Shown here: piece after piece, positions 35,859-43,879 of the stretch | Numbering within the stretch: the first letter of the stretch is position 1 | Layout: each line of letters starts with the position of its first letter | From: an uncultured bacterium | GTDB lineage: Bacteria; Bacillota; Clostridia; Lachnospirales; Lachnospiraceae | DNA: 64,000 bases | Direction: 5' to 3' | NCBI GenBank assembly: GCA_905214875.1 | Contig: CAJMNR010000021.1 | Coordinates: 1 to 64,000 of the forward strand | Notes under the pieces: generated by a model | What the model saw: the letters and a program-made list of their open reading frames with translations, nothing else | What the model was told of the DNA's origin: nothing | Databases searched by the model: none | Position numbers and translations under genes: made by a program

Positions 35859-36080
35859 CTAGATGCAGTACTCTTGAAGTAATGACATAAGTTCCTGATC
35901 ATTGGATATCCCTTTTGTTTCAAGCTCAATAGGTTTGCTTAAGTCTAAACTAAATATGCCAAGTAATGATTTTGCATCCACCACATATCTGCCACTTACG
36001 AGGTCGATCTCCTCATCAAATTTTGAAACCTTATTCACAAAGCTTTTCACTTTGTCTACCGAATTTAATTTGATTAACAT
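35859..36080 (-). CDS. HPr-like family protein
   Basis: A 73-residue protein with an HPr fold pattern: KLNSVDKVKSFVNKVSKFD, then YVVDAKSLLGIFSLDLSKPIEL, which matches the HPr segment around Ser46. The region of the phosphorylated His15 has no His, so it cannot act as a PTS phosphocarrier. AGGAGG precedes the ATG. It is the first gene of the pst transcription unit, 70 nt upstream of pstS, with Pho-box repeats upstream. Role unknown; a regulatory or structural function is possible. Confidence 0.8.
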   Translation of the reverse strand: MLIKLNSVDKVKSFVNKVSKFDEEIDLVSGRYVVDAKSLLGIFSLDLSKPIELETKGISNDQELMSLLQEYCI

Positions 36081-36151
36081 ATTATCTGTTCCTCCTTCCT
36101 TGAAACTATCTATAGGATACAGGGCCTTTGTAAAATCTAATATCTCAAGTT

Positions 36152-36179
36152 TCTGAAATCTATGTAAAATGTTTGTAAT
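36152..36179 (-). promoter_or_regulatory. Pho box upstream of the HPr-like/pst operon
   Basis: On the - strand ATTACA, TTTACA and TTCAGA stand 11 bp apart (complements at 36174, 36163, 36152). ATTTTACATAGATTT is shared with the nptA Pho box. Confidence 0.6.
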
Positions 36180-36247
36180 GTTGAATAATCGAATGTAAAG
36201 CTGGGTAAACTATTAACTCCTTTTACTTTCTCTATATAAATCTTTAT

Positions 36248-36285
36248 ATAAAAAAAGGCGGCAGCTTTTACACTGTCGCCTTTTT
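36248..36285 (-). terminator. Terminator after the pyrophosphatase-like gene
   Basis: On the - strand AAGGCGACAG pairs with CTGCCGCCTT, followed by a T-run. Confidence 0.8.
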
Positions 36286-36316
36286 GCTTTCTATCCTATC
36301 AATACTTGTTATCTCA

Positions 36317-36913
36317 TTAGTTTAGAAATCGTGGTAATACAAAATTGATTAACTTTAAAATAACCAAAAGACCAAATATAATTTTGAAAAAAAGACTTAT
36401 TTTGGTTGTTGGCTTACTTCCGTTCGCATACTCTCTTATTGCTACTATAAGTAAAACTACTATGCTGAGTCCTTCTTGCAAATCACTATCAGAAATTCCA
36501 CTTGCTAGTATACAGCATAAAAGCGGATAAAAGTAATCGTCTTCCTCGTGTTTTTCCCAGTCATCGTCTTCCCAATCGTCATCTTCCATAATGACCGTCG
36601 TTTCAAAAAATCGTTCTTGGAATTCGATAAAAGCCTCTATTTGCTTTCTTGTATACCTGTCTTCTTCCTTGCATACAACAAGCTTATCCTCCACATCATC
36701 CTCACGCTCTGCTATTGCAACAACGTATCCTTCAAATATCGAAAGTGGCTCATATTCTCCTATTACATAAGCTTCGATTTTTTCTCCATCTGCTGTCATT
36801 GTTCCTTCTAGATATCCATAATTAACAGGATAGATAAATCCATGCTCTGGATGCTTCGCCCCTAATGATCGATCAATGGTCACGGTAACTTTCTTTCCTA
36901 AGTATTCTTTAAT
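36317..36913 (-). CDS. Inorganic pyrophosphatase-like domain fused to a membrane tail
   Basis: About 198 residues from the proposed start. The N-terminal part (about 1-115) matches a small pyrophosphatase-like family: VTVTIDR, GFIYPVNYGYLEG, DGEKIEAYVIG, REDDVEDKLVV and FQERFF. Canonical PPase Asp residues in DGDPxD are Glu or replaced, so activity is doubtful. An acidic WEDDDWEKHEEDD stretch leads to a hydrophobic C-terminal region with about three membrane segments. Homology argues that translation starts at ATT (36913), 9 nt after GGAG, since GTG at 36883 would cut the first beta strand; GTG also has an AGGA upstream, so the start is unsettled. Monocistronic. Confidence 0.65.
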   Translation of the reverse strand: MKEYLGKKVTVTIDRSLGAKHPEHGFIYPVNYGYLEGTMTADGEKIEAYVIGEYEPLSIFEGYVVAIAEREDDVEDKLVVCKEEDRYTRKQIEAFIEFQERFFETTVIMEDDDWEDDDWEKHEEDDYFYPLLCCILASGISDSDLQEGLSIVVLLIVAIREYANGSKPTTKISLFFKIIFGLLVILKLINFVLPRFLN

Positions 36914-36982
36914 ATGTAGTCACTCCTTTTATTTTTATGCTCTAATAATACTAACTTTTCTTCTATATTACAATAAATATTA

Positions 36983-37030
36983 AAACGCCGCTACAGATGG
37001 TTCCATGATCCGTAGCGGCGTTTTTGTTTT
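36983..37030 (-). terminator. prd operon terminator
   Basis: AACGCCGCTAC / GTAGCGGCGTT hairpin with T-rich flanks on both strands, downstream of prdB. Confidence 0.8.
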
Positions 37031-37128
37031 CCAGCTTTTAATCTCCTAAAAACTGTTATCCCCTGCCCCTCTCTTATAATTCTTTCCGGTCAAGAAAAAG
37101 GCAAGTGGGATTTGTTATTTATATATTT

Positions 37129-37857
37129 TTATACATTATGGCGATATTCATAAGGAAGTACTTTGCACATTCCATAGTGATCGGCTTCATTTGCAATAAA
37201 TTCTAGCGTATCCTTTAAGATTGCTGTTTGCATTGGAATGTTATTTGGTTCCCCTGCATTTGATCCGATTGGTACATGAGGTGCCGTAATACGTGGAGCA
37301 CCTTGTTGTTTTGCAATCGGTGGAAGTGCTGCTATCACGCAACAACTCATTCCGAGTGCTTCACAACAGCGGGTAACGATTGTTGCAGAACGGTGACAAG
37401 TACCGCAACCGCCTGTGCATAGAACGATATCTACGCCTTGCGCTTTTAATTTTTTTGCAATCTCCGGACCTGTTTCATTTTTGAATTTATCGACGTTTCC
37501 GCCGCCCCCCATAAAACCATACATTTCATCAGCAAGACTTCCAATAAAACCTTCTTCTACTAGTTCATGAAGTCGGTCTAGTGGGAACATTGCATTGACA
37601 TCTTTATTGATATCAGAGTTATCAAATCCACCATGAGTTACCATTAACTCACTTGTTGGCGTGCTTGAAAGAATCGGACGGTATGTATAATCCCCTGATG
37701 TATCATAAGGTGTTTGTGATTTTAGATGGATACCACCTGCTGTGATAAATGCAACTTTACATTCACTAAGTGGTTTTGTTAATGGAGTCCAAACTGGATC
37801 TGGAGTAACTGGTACAAATATTTCTGACTGCATTCCTTCTACTACTGTTAAATTCAT
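37129..37857 (-). CDS. prdB: D-proline reductase subunit PrdB, Cys variant
   Basis: A 242-residue catalytic subunit of D-proline reductase, which opens the proline ring to 5-aminovalerate. In characterised PrdB the nucleophile is selenocysteine in a U-G-T-C context near residue 152. Here the same place reads CTGGCGTC with Cys151 encoded by TGC, so no stop-codon recoding is needed. The rest is full length and family-typical, with FITAGGIHLKSQTPYD and GGFDNSDINKDVNAMFP. It is the last gene of prdC-prdA-small protein-prdB, closed by a terminator. A Cys form may be slower or tuned to another substrate; this is inference. Confidence 0.88.
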   Translation of the reverse strand: MNLTVVEGMQSEIFVPVTPDPVWTPLTKPLSECKVAFITAGGIHLKSQTPYDTSGDYTYRPILSSTPTSELMVTHGGFDNSDINKDVNAMFPLDRLHELVEEGFIGSLADEMYGFMGGGGNVDKFKNETGPEIAKKLKAQGVDIVLCTGGCGTCHRSATIVTRCCEALGMSCCVIAALPPIAKQQGAPRITAPHVPIGSNAGEPNNIPMQTAILKDTLEFIANEADHYGMCKVLPYEYRHNV

Positions 37858-37877
37858 ATGAATTCCTCCTCTACTCT

Positions 37878-38066
37878 CTATATTACTTGCATATAGCTAA
37901 AATAAAATTCTACTTTTAAACCGGGTTCTAATGTCTGCTCTGTAAATACCCATCGTCTTGGGACAGTGATGACTCCTAGTCTTCCTTGTACATCCACTTT
38001 GATTGCAGTATCATTTACAGATACGACTTTCCCATTCATTAAGATTGGATTCAATTCTACTTGCAT
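37878..38066 (-). CDS. CBO2463/CBO2479-type small protein of the prd cluster
   Basis: A 62-residue beta-rich protein (PILMNGKVVSVNDTAIKVDVQGRLGVITVPRRWV) that resembles the CBO2463/CBO2479 domain found beside proline reductase genes in clostridia. Its small barrel-like pattern suggests a chaperone or assembly role, but no function is established to my knowledge. AGAAGGTG precedes the ATG. It sits between prdA (12 nt) and prdB (20 nt). Confidence 0.75.
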   Translation of the reverse strand: MQVELNPILMNGKVVSVNDTAIKVDVQGRLGVITVPRRWVFTEQTLEPGLKVEFYFSYMQVI

Positions 38067-38078
38067 ACTGTCACCTTC

Positions 38079-39803
38079 TTACAGGCCAAGAAGTTTGTTG
38101 TTTGCATCAATAACTTCTTGAGACCATTTTTTATTGGCTGGCTTGATTTCAACACCCATCATTTTATTCTTTAACATTTGTACGGCACGAGCAGCATCCT
38201 TTGGACAGATTTCAGAACAGCCTGCAATTTCATTTTCAAAACCGTCTTTGTCCTTATTAATCTCAATCATAGCATCTGCATATTTGTTACCAACTACTAA
38301 TTGTCCTTGGTAAGCACAGAAAGAAACACCTACTACTGGAATGCCACGTTTTCCGATTTGGCCGATATGGGAAGTAAAGTCGATATGGTTATTACCGAAT
38401 CCTTCTGTTGTAACGATTGCGCCTTCCACTGCCATCGTTTCTACCCAGGCACCTAGACGTTCGCTTACAAATGTCTTTTCATCATTTACTTGTGGACTTC
38501 CTACAAAGATAACACCGACCAAGTTAAGTTCATCATCTTCTGCTAATGCCTCTACCAATGGCTCTCTAAAGTAGTGGCGAGTCATCTCTTTTGTTGCTGG
38601 TCCGATACAAGTTAAGGCATGAATACCGCCGTCACGAACTTCATTTGGAGACAACATCAGAGGAACATTACCAAGGTCTACATTCTTTTGGCCGCCAAGC
38701 ACGCCGCAAGGTTCTGTTGGACAAAGGATGTTATCATGCATTGCACCTTGTCCCATAATTTCTTTTACTAATACGACTCTTGGTTTTCCTGGATGTTGAA
38801 TATCCTTACATTCTTCTTCATAAGCAGGTGTGTCTGTCGTCTTTCTTAATACATCACGTACTGCCTGGATAATTACATCTTCACATTTATGGGCAGCAAA
38901 TGGGCCTCTTCTTTCCATTCCTGTTAATCTTTGAATCTTTGTTTGTACGCGAATGATGATATCATCTTCATCTGCACATCCTGGATTGCCAAATGCCATC
39001 TTCTCATCTAAATATCCTTCAGAAGAACCGAATTCATGCACTTGGGTACCATCTTCATCCACACCAGTTAACATAAATACTGCACCTTCTACTACATTGG
39101 TGATTCCTTCGCCTCGTTCTCCTTTTACCTTTGTTGCAATTGGACAGACATCCATAATGGTTTCTGTATAGATATGACGGGCATCTGGTTTGATAATGTC
39201 AATATCGATTGCCTTTACTAAAGGATCTGCTTTGATTGCTTCCTTTACGATATCTTTATCAATAGTAATTACTCCATCTTTAAAGGATGTTTCAGAACCA
39301 AGGACAACATCGGTTACTTTATAATATCTCTTTGTCAATGTACGAATTACTTTTTCCTTAGGAAGCTCTACTTTTTCTGCAGCTGGAACTGTAATATCAC
39401 TACCGATTGCTGCACCTGTTGGAATATCAATGCTTAATCCTTCCAAATTAGATAACTTGTCAATTTCAATATGAATCATGCCATTTCCCCCTGTTACTTG
39501 TTTTACTTTCACTTCTTTTACTTGCTCTGGTGCTTTCTTTTCTTCGATTGCATTTACGCCATCGAGCATGGTAGGAACGATTGGTGTTAACGCATCACAA
39601 TCCGTAATAAGCGTCTTTCCTAAGACTTGCTCAATTGTTAAGCCTTCATCACTTAATGTTAATAATCCTGCATCTACCATATCCTCAAATAAGGTTGGAT
39701 CTTCAAGATCTGCTTCACTGATCACAAGCCCTTTCTTTCTCTGGCAACAAAAGATTGCTGGGTCTTTTAAATGTTGTTCTAACGTTTCCTTTGTAATTGA
39801 CAT
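38079..39803 (-). CDS. prdA: D-proline reductase proprotein PrdA
   Basis: A 574-residue proprotein cleaved at an internal Cys that becomes an N-terminal pyruvoyl group, the cofactor that binds the substrate amine. The predicted cleavage site is T398-C399 in GGIHALTCIGPATKE; the downstream RHYFREPLVEAL segment is conserved. The N-terminal part (1-110) is variable. The chain splits into about 43- and 19-kDa subunits that act with PrdB. The start at 39803 is 8 nt after AAGGAG; the upstream GTG overlaps that site. It follows prdC by 24 nt. Confidence 0.93.
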   Translation of the reverse strand: MSITKETLEQHLKDPAIFCCQRKKGLVISEADLEDPTLFEDMVDAGLLTLSDEGLTIEQVLGKTLITDCDALTPIVPTMLDGVNAIEEKKAPEQVKEVKVKQVTGGNGMIHIEIDKLSNLEGLSIDIPTGAAIGSDITVPAAEKVELPKEKVIRTLTKRYYKVTDVVLGSETSFKDGVITIDKDIVKEAIKADPLVKAIDIDIIKPDARHIYTETIMDVCPIATKVKGERGEGITNVVEGAVFMLTGVDEDGTQVHEFGSSEGYLDEKMAFGNPGCADEDDIIIRVQTKIQRLTGMERRGPFAAHKCEDVIIQAVRDVLRKTTDTPAYEEECKDIQHPGKPRVVLVKEIMGQGAMHDNILCPTEPCGVLGGQKNVDLGNVPLMLSPNEVRDGGIHALTCIGPATKEMTRHYFREPLVEALAEDDELNLVGVIFVGSPQVNDEKTFVSERLGAWVETMAVEGAIVTTEGFGNNHIDFTSHIGQIGKRGIPVVGVSFCAYQGQLVVGNKYADAMIEINKDKDGFENEIAGCSEICPKDAARAVQMLKNKMMGVEIKPANKKWSQEVIDANNKLLGL

Positions 39804-39827
39804 ATGAACCACTCCTTCTTATTTCTT

Positions 39828-41123
39828 CTATATAACATGTTTTCTAATTAATCTCATATTTACTGCACGTAATGCACCATCCGTACAATGATATACCGGA
39901 AGGTTCAGTGCTGGTGCACAAGACATTACCGTGTTGCTACAGTCAGTACAATTACTGATAAGTACTGCCTCAGCTCCTGCCTTCTTAAGTGCCATGACTT
40001 TTGCTACCTGTCCCGGACATCTTCCTGGATTCTCACATTTGAAAGTTCCCTTTACTTCGTGAGCCTGCTTACAATACTGGATATCTACGACTTCGCTTCC
40101 CATGCTTTCTGCCAACTCTGTTAAACGATCTTTATTGGCACCACATGCACATACCAGTAATCCAAGTTTCTTAGGTCCATGTAAGAAACTCTCTGTAGCT
40201 AATAATCCACCAGTTGTCTTTACGACATAGTCATTAAGGCTAGTCCTTTTTCCTGTAAATGGTCCCCCCATAATGAGCTCTCCATATTCTTCTCTAAGCC
40301 CACCTGCCTGCTCAAATATAGTTTCTACCCTTGTTCCAATTGGAACATCTAAACAAGTCTGAATTAACTTGGATCCTTTTAGCTTACCTGCCACAGTAAG
40401 ATCCTTATCGATTAGCGGTTTCTTATCTTCTACCGCTTCCTTAATTCGATATGCGGTTTCCACATTGATGACGACTGCATCCGCCTCACTTGGGAGGGCG
40501 GTTACAGGTAATAGTTTATGCAACGCTTCTCTGACAATGGCTCGTTCTTCTCCCATTGGATATAAATCCTCAAGTAAGACGATTTTGATTTTCTTTTCTT
40601 TACATGCCTTTTCTAACATTGCCACTTCGTCTTTATGCTTTTCTTTAATTGCAATCATGCCTCTTGTTACTTCCAACGCTTCCATTGCGTATTCAAGCCC
40701 TCGAACGATTTCTTCCGAAGATACTTGAATCCTCTTCATATTGTGTGAAAGAATTGGTTCACATTCGGCAGCATTTATAATGACGACACCGTCTTTCGTA
40801 AGCTTTGTGTTTAACTTTACAGAAGTTGGAAAACCGGCTCCTCCAAGACCAACAATTCCAGCTTCCTTCACAAGTTCACTTACGGTTTCTCCCGTAAGAG
40901 GTTCATACGTTTTATAGTCAGTACCTTCCTCAGCAATCTCAATTGCCTGTTCATTTACCTGTGTAACGGTTCCGCTCACGCTTGTATGAATATTGGCTCC
41001 TAATTGATTATCCAAGGGTTTTGCAATCAACATCCCCCTCTTAACTTTGTCTCCTTCCTTTACAACTGGAGTACAAGGAACACCAATATGTTGTTTTAGT
41101 AAAAAACGAAATGTATTACCCAT
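39828..41123 (-). CDS. prdC: Proline reductase-associated electron transfer protein PrdC, Cys variant
   Basis: A 431-residue RnfC-like flavo/iron-sulfur electron carrier that feeds proline reductase. The N-terminal barrel-sandwich (HIGVPCTPVVKEGDKVKRG) and the NADH-binding-like VGLGGAGFPTSVKL and INAAECEPILSHN motifs are visible; the C-terminus is Cys-rich (CENPGRCPGQ, NCTDCSNTVMSCAP). PrdC proteins are commonly selenoproteins; here the LLVCACGANKDRL position is Cys encoded by TGT. The start at 41123 is 9 nt after GGAGG. First gene of the prd operon, with a promoter and leader hairpin upstream, divergent from a LysR gene. Confidence 0.9.
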   Translation of the reverse strand: MGNTFRFLLKQHIGVPCTPVVKEGDKVKRGMLIAKPLDNQLGANIHTSVSGTVTQVNEQAIEIAEEGTDYKTYEPLTGETVSELVKEAGIVGLGGAGFPTSVKLNTKLTKDGVVIINAAECEPILSHNMKRIQVSSEEIVRGLEYAMEALEVTRGMIAIKEKHKDEVAMLEKACKEKKIKIVLLEDLYPMGEERAIVREALHKLLPVTALPSEADAVVINVETAYRIKEAVEDKKPLIDKDLTVAGKLKGSKLIQTCLDVPIGTRVETIFEQAGGLREEYGELIMGGPFTGKRTSLNDYVVKTTGGLLATESFLHGPKKLGLLVCACGANKDRLTELAESMGSEVVDIQYCKQAHEVKGTFKCENPGRCPGQVAKVMALKKAGAEAVLISNCTDCSNTVMSCAPALNLPVYHCTDGALRAVNMRLIRKHVI

Positions 41124-41160
41124 TTGCTCATCCCTCCTTTGTTGGTTTCTTTTCTTAACA

Positions 41161-41276
41161 AAACAAGGCGGCATCTACATAAATGTAAATGTCGCCTTTG
41201 ACTTTTCATAAGCTTTTTTGAATTTCGTTGTGTTTTTCTATAGTCCTCATTATAATGATTACAAATCATTCGTAAA
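41161..41276 (-). promoter_or_regulatory. prdC promoter with leader hairpin
   Basis: TTTACG (41276-41271), 16 nt and TATAAT (41254-41249) on the - strand. About 50 nt into the transcript a hairpin AAGGCGACAT.../...ATGCCGCCTT (41199-41166) is followed by a T-rich stretch interrupted by G (TGTTTTGTT). It is a candidate leader terminator upstream of prdC, weaker than those of amt and the ABC transporter. Confidence 0.7.
41254..41270. promoter_or_regulatory. Candidate LysR operator inside the prdC promoter
   Basis: Perfect 7-3-7 inverted repeat AATGATT-ACA-AATCATT filling the spacer between the prdC -35 and -10. It contains the LysR T-N11-A pattern (T41256 to A41268). Binding there would block the prdC promoter or realign it. 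Confidence 0.6.
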
Positions 41277-41348
41277 GCGACAATAATTGATACTAGACAT
41301 GACAACTTGTAATACCTAATCGATTTCCCAAAGAAAAGGAGCATTGTT

Positions 41349-42227
41349 ATGGACCTAAATAAGTTAAAAACATTTCTCGTAGTAGCAGAATACGAAAGTA
41401 TCTCAAAAGCAGCCATACAGCTTGGGTATACGCAAAGCGGCATCAGCCATACGCTAAAACGCCTTGAAGAAGAGATTAACCTCCCTTTATTTCACCGTAA
41501 CCGTAACGGTGTCACTCTGACCAATGTAGGCGAAGAACTTTTACCAATCGTGCGCAACCTTATCTCTGTCAATGAACAGCTTGACCAGACCATCTACTCC
41601 TTGCAAGGCATACATAAAGGCGATCTGACCATTGGCACCTTTGCGAGTATCTCTATTCTCTGGCTTCCAAAAGTCATTCATCAGTTCCAACTAGATTATC
41701 CGGATATCAAGATTCATCTAAAAGAAGGGGGCATTGAAGAGGTTCAGCACTGGATTCAGACAAACAACGTCGACCTTGGGTTTTGCAGTGCACAACCAGA
41801 TGATGACTTTGACTGGATTCCTTTAAAACAGGACCCTCTTCTTGCCATTTTGCCGAAAGACTATCCAATCGAAGGCAAAGACTCCTTTGATATTAAAAAC
41901 TTTAAAAAGCAACCATTTATCATGTCTGCCATGGGCATCGACTATGATATCCACCGCGTCTTACAAAATGGGAAAGTAACACCAGATGTGCGTTTCAGTT
42001 CCATGGACGACTATGCCATCATCTCCATGGTGGAAAACAAGCTTGGAATCAGCATTCTTCCTGAGCTTATTGTAAAAGGACATCCGTCGTCCAATATCCT
42101 TACCCTTCCGCTGAAACCATTTGCTTATCGCAGCCTTGGGATCGGAATTAAGTCAAAAAAAATGGCGTCACCCGCAACTAAAAAGTTTATCGAGTACGCC
42201 ATTATATATATAAAAACTCAACAATGA
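41349..42227 (+). CDS. LysR-family transcriptional regulator beside prd genes
   Basis: A 292-residue LysR regulator: winged HTH (1-60, DLNKLKTFLVVAEYESISKA, SGISHTLKRLEEEI) and a two-lobed effector domain (about 90-290) of the cyn/CysB type. AAGGAG is 7 nt before the ATG. It is divergent from prdC, with a T-N11-A dyad in the prdC promoter, and convergent with the racemase gene with a 1-nt gap. In C. difficile the prd genes are controlled by the sigma-54 activator PrdR, so a LysR here points to a different control scheme. The effector may be proline or a product; this is inference. Confidence 0.9.
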   Translation: MDLNKLKTFLVVAEYESISKAAIQLGYTQSGISHTLKRLEEEINLPLFHRNRNGVTLTNVGEELLPIVRNLISVNEQLDQTIYSLQGIHKGDLTIGTFASISILWLPKVIHQFQLDYPDIKIHLKEGGIEEVQHWIQTNNVDLGFCSAQPDDDFDWIPLKQDPLLAILPKDYPIEGKDSFDIKNFKKQPFIMSAMGIDYDIHRVLQNGKVTPDVRFSSMDDYAIISMVENKLGISILPELIVKGHPSSNILTLPLKPFAYRSLGIGIKSKKMASPATKKFIEYAIIYIKTQQ

Positions 42228-42228
42228 C

Positions 42229-43833
42229 CTAGCTTGCACGAAGGAATAAGGAAAGTACCTTCCTGCTATAGTCTGTAAGACTGTAGTTTCCTTCCTTCAT
42301 GCACCAGTCGCAAAGCAAACCACGTTCTAAAAATTCATACGTCTCCGCCAAATCATCTGCCTTCTCCGTCTCCTTAAACTCACCGCTTGCAATTCCCTCT
42401 TCCATAATCTGCTTAATCAAACGGTAATACAGCCTATGCTCATCCATAAGATAACGGTCAGATTCTTTGGTCATTTCTGAAGAATAAAGCTTTGACAATA
42501 ACGATATTGGAATCCTTGTCTCAATCATATGGAACAGTTCTCGGTTTAAATAAAGCAACTGCTCATAATGGCTAAGATGCGGATTCAATTCCAGCATAAG
42601 CTCAGCATACTTTTGATCAAATAATTCTGACAACGTCATAAGCAAGCGATCTTTCTCCGGAAAATATGTATAAAACTCTTGCTTTGTTATTCCTGCAAGT
42701 CCTACGATATCTTCCACTGTCGTTTCCTCATATCCCTTTTCATAGAATAGCTCCCACGCCGCAGACACGATTTTCTGACGGGTTGTCGGTTTCTTCTCCT
42801 CCTTCTTCTTACCAAACAAGAATCCATACTCTAACGGGTCCTGTTCATCTAGAATCCAAGTATTATATCCCGTGACATAAGCGCTTCCGGTTATTTCAGG
42901 AATTATGGCAAGATAGCCATTTAGAGGTACCTCCTTCTTAACCTTCCCCTTAAATAACGATCCAGTAATGCTTTCATACACGAATTCCTCATTCCTCTTT
43001 AATAAACCTTTCGTATACAACGTTGCAATCTTTGCTGAAGTTCCCGTTCCACAAGGAGACCGATCCGCCTGGCTTTCCCCAAATATAACTACATTTTTCT
43101 TATCTGCCAAAGGATTCGTTGGACTGCAATAAAACTCTACAAGGTCTACTGTCGTTATATCCAGATACGGATGACGGATTGTAAATTCCTTATTGATCTT
43201 TGAAAGCAGCTTCATTCCAAGATCGGTAATCATATCAATATTCTCAGTCGTTATGCTAAGTCCTAGCTTCTCAGCATCCACAAGTGCAAAAAAACTTCCA
43301 CCAAAGCTGATATCAAAATGAATTTCTCCATATCCCGCAATTTCCACACTGGCATCCTCTTTGTATAAAAATGCTGGAACATTTAAAATACTGACCTCCA
43401 CTGCTTTTCCATTCTCCACTTTGACTTTTGTTCGTATGATTCCGGATGGAGCATCTAATACGACTTCGGTATAAGGTTCTGTTACCTCAACAAGTCCAGT
43501 CTCCACGGCAACCGTTGCAGCTCCGATACTTCCATGGCCACACATATTTAAGTATCCGCCACTATCCATAAAGATAACGCCAAGGTCTGCCTCTTCATGT
43601 ACCGGTTCTGTAAGCAACGCTCCAAACATATCCTTATGTCCTCTTGGTTCCAACATCAATGCCGTACGATAATGATCGTAGTGCTCTACCAAATATTTTT
43701 TTCGTTCCATCATCGTATTCCCCTCAAGTTTTGGAAACCCAGATACAATAATCCTCGTTGGCTCTCCCATCGTATGGGAATCCACAGTCTGAAACGTCTT
43801 TTCGTATGAAAGAATCTTAGGTTTTAATTCCAT
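42229..43833 (-). CDS. prdF: Proline racemase fused to a TetR-family regulator
   Basis: A 534-residue fusion. Residues 1-340 are a proline racemase family enzyme with both catalytic cysteines, Cys98 in NMCGHGSIG and Cys261 in DRSPCGTGTS, so racemase/epimerase activity is expected rather than the Thr-type dehydratase. A Lys-rich linker (FGKKKEEKKP, about 341-349) leads to a TetR helix-turn-helix (350-396, RQKIVSAAWELFYEKGYEETTV, then TKQEFYTYFPEKDRLL) and a helical ligand/dimer domain to 534. The frame is continuous across the junction. PrdF makes D-proline for PrdAB. The start at 43833 is 7 nt after AAAGGAG. It has its own promoter and leader terminator. Confidence 0.92.
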   Translation of the reverse strand: MELKPKILSYEKTFQTVDSHTMGEPTRIIVSGFPKLEGNTMMERKKYLVEHYDHYRTALMLEPRGHKDMFGALLTEPVHEEADLGVIFMDSGGYLNMCGHGSIGAATVAVETGLVEVTEPYTEVVLDAPSGIIRTKVKVENGKAVEVSILNVPAFLYKEDASVEIAGYGEIHFDISFGGSFFALVDAEKLGLSITTENIDMITDLGMKLLSKINKEFTIRHPYLDITTVDLVEFYCSPTNPLADKKNVVIFGESQADRSPCGTGTSAKIATLYTKGLLKRNEEFVYESITGSLFKGKVKKEVPLNGYLAIIPEITGSAYVTGYNTWILDEQDPLEYGFLFGKKKEEKKPTTRQKIVSAAWELFYEKGYEETTVEDIVGLAGITKQEFYTYFPEKDRLLMTLSELFDQKYAELMLELNPHLSHYEQLLYLNRELFHMIETRIPISLLSKLYSSEMTKESDRYLMDEHRLYYRLIKQIMEEGIASGEFKETEKADDLAETYEFLERGLLCDWCMKEGNYSLTDYSRKVLSLFLRAS

Positions 43834-43879
43834 AGTAACTCTCCTTTCCCACTCCAATTAATGTAAAAACTCTTCTTAC

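Noticed and set aside
37400..37420. Possible selenocysteine codon in prdB
   Set aside because: The codon is TGC (Cys151), not TGA, and the frame is open without recoding; no SECIS-like need arises.
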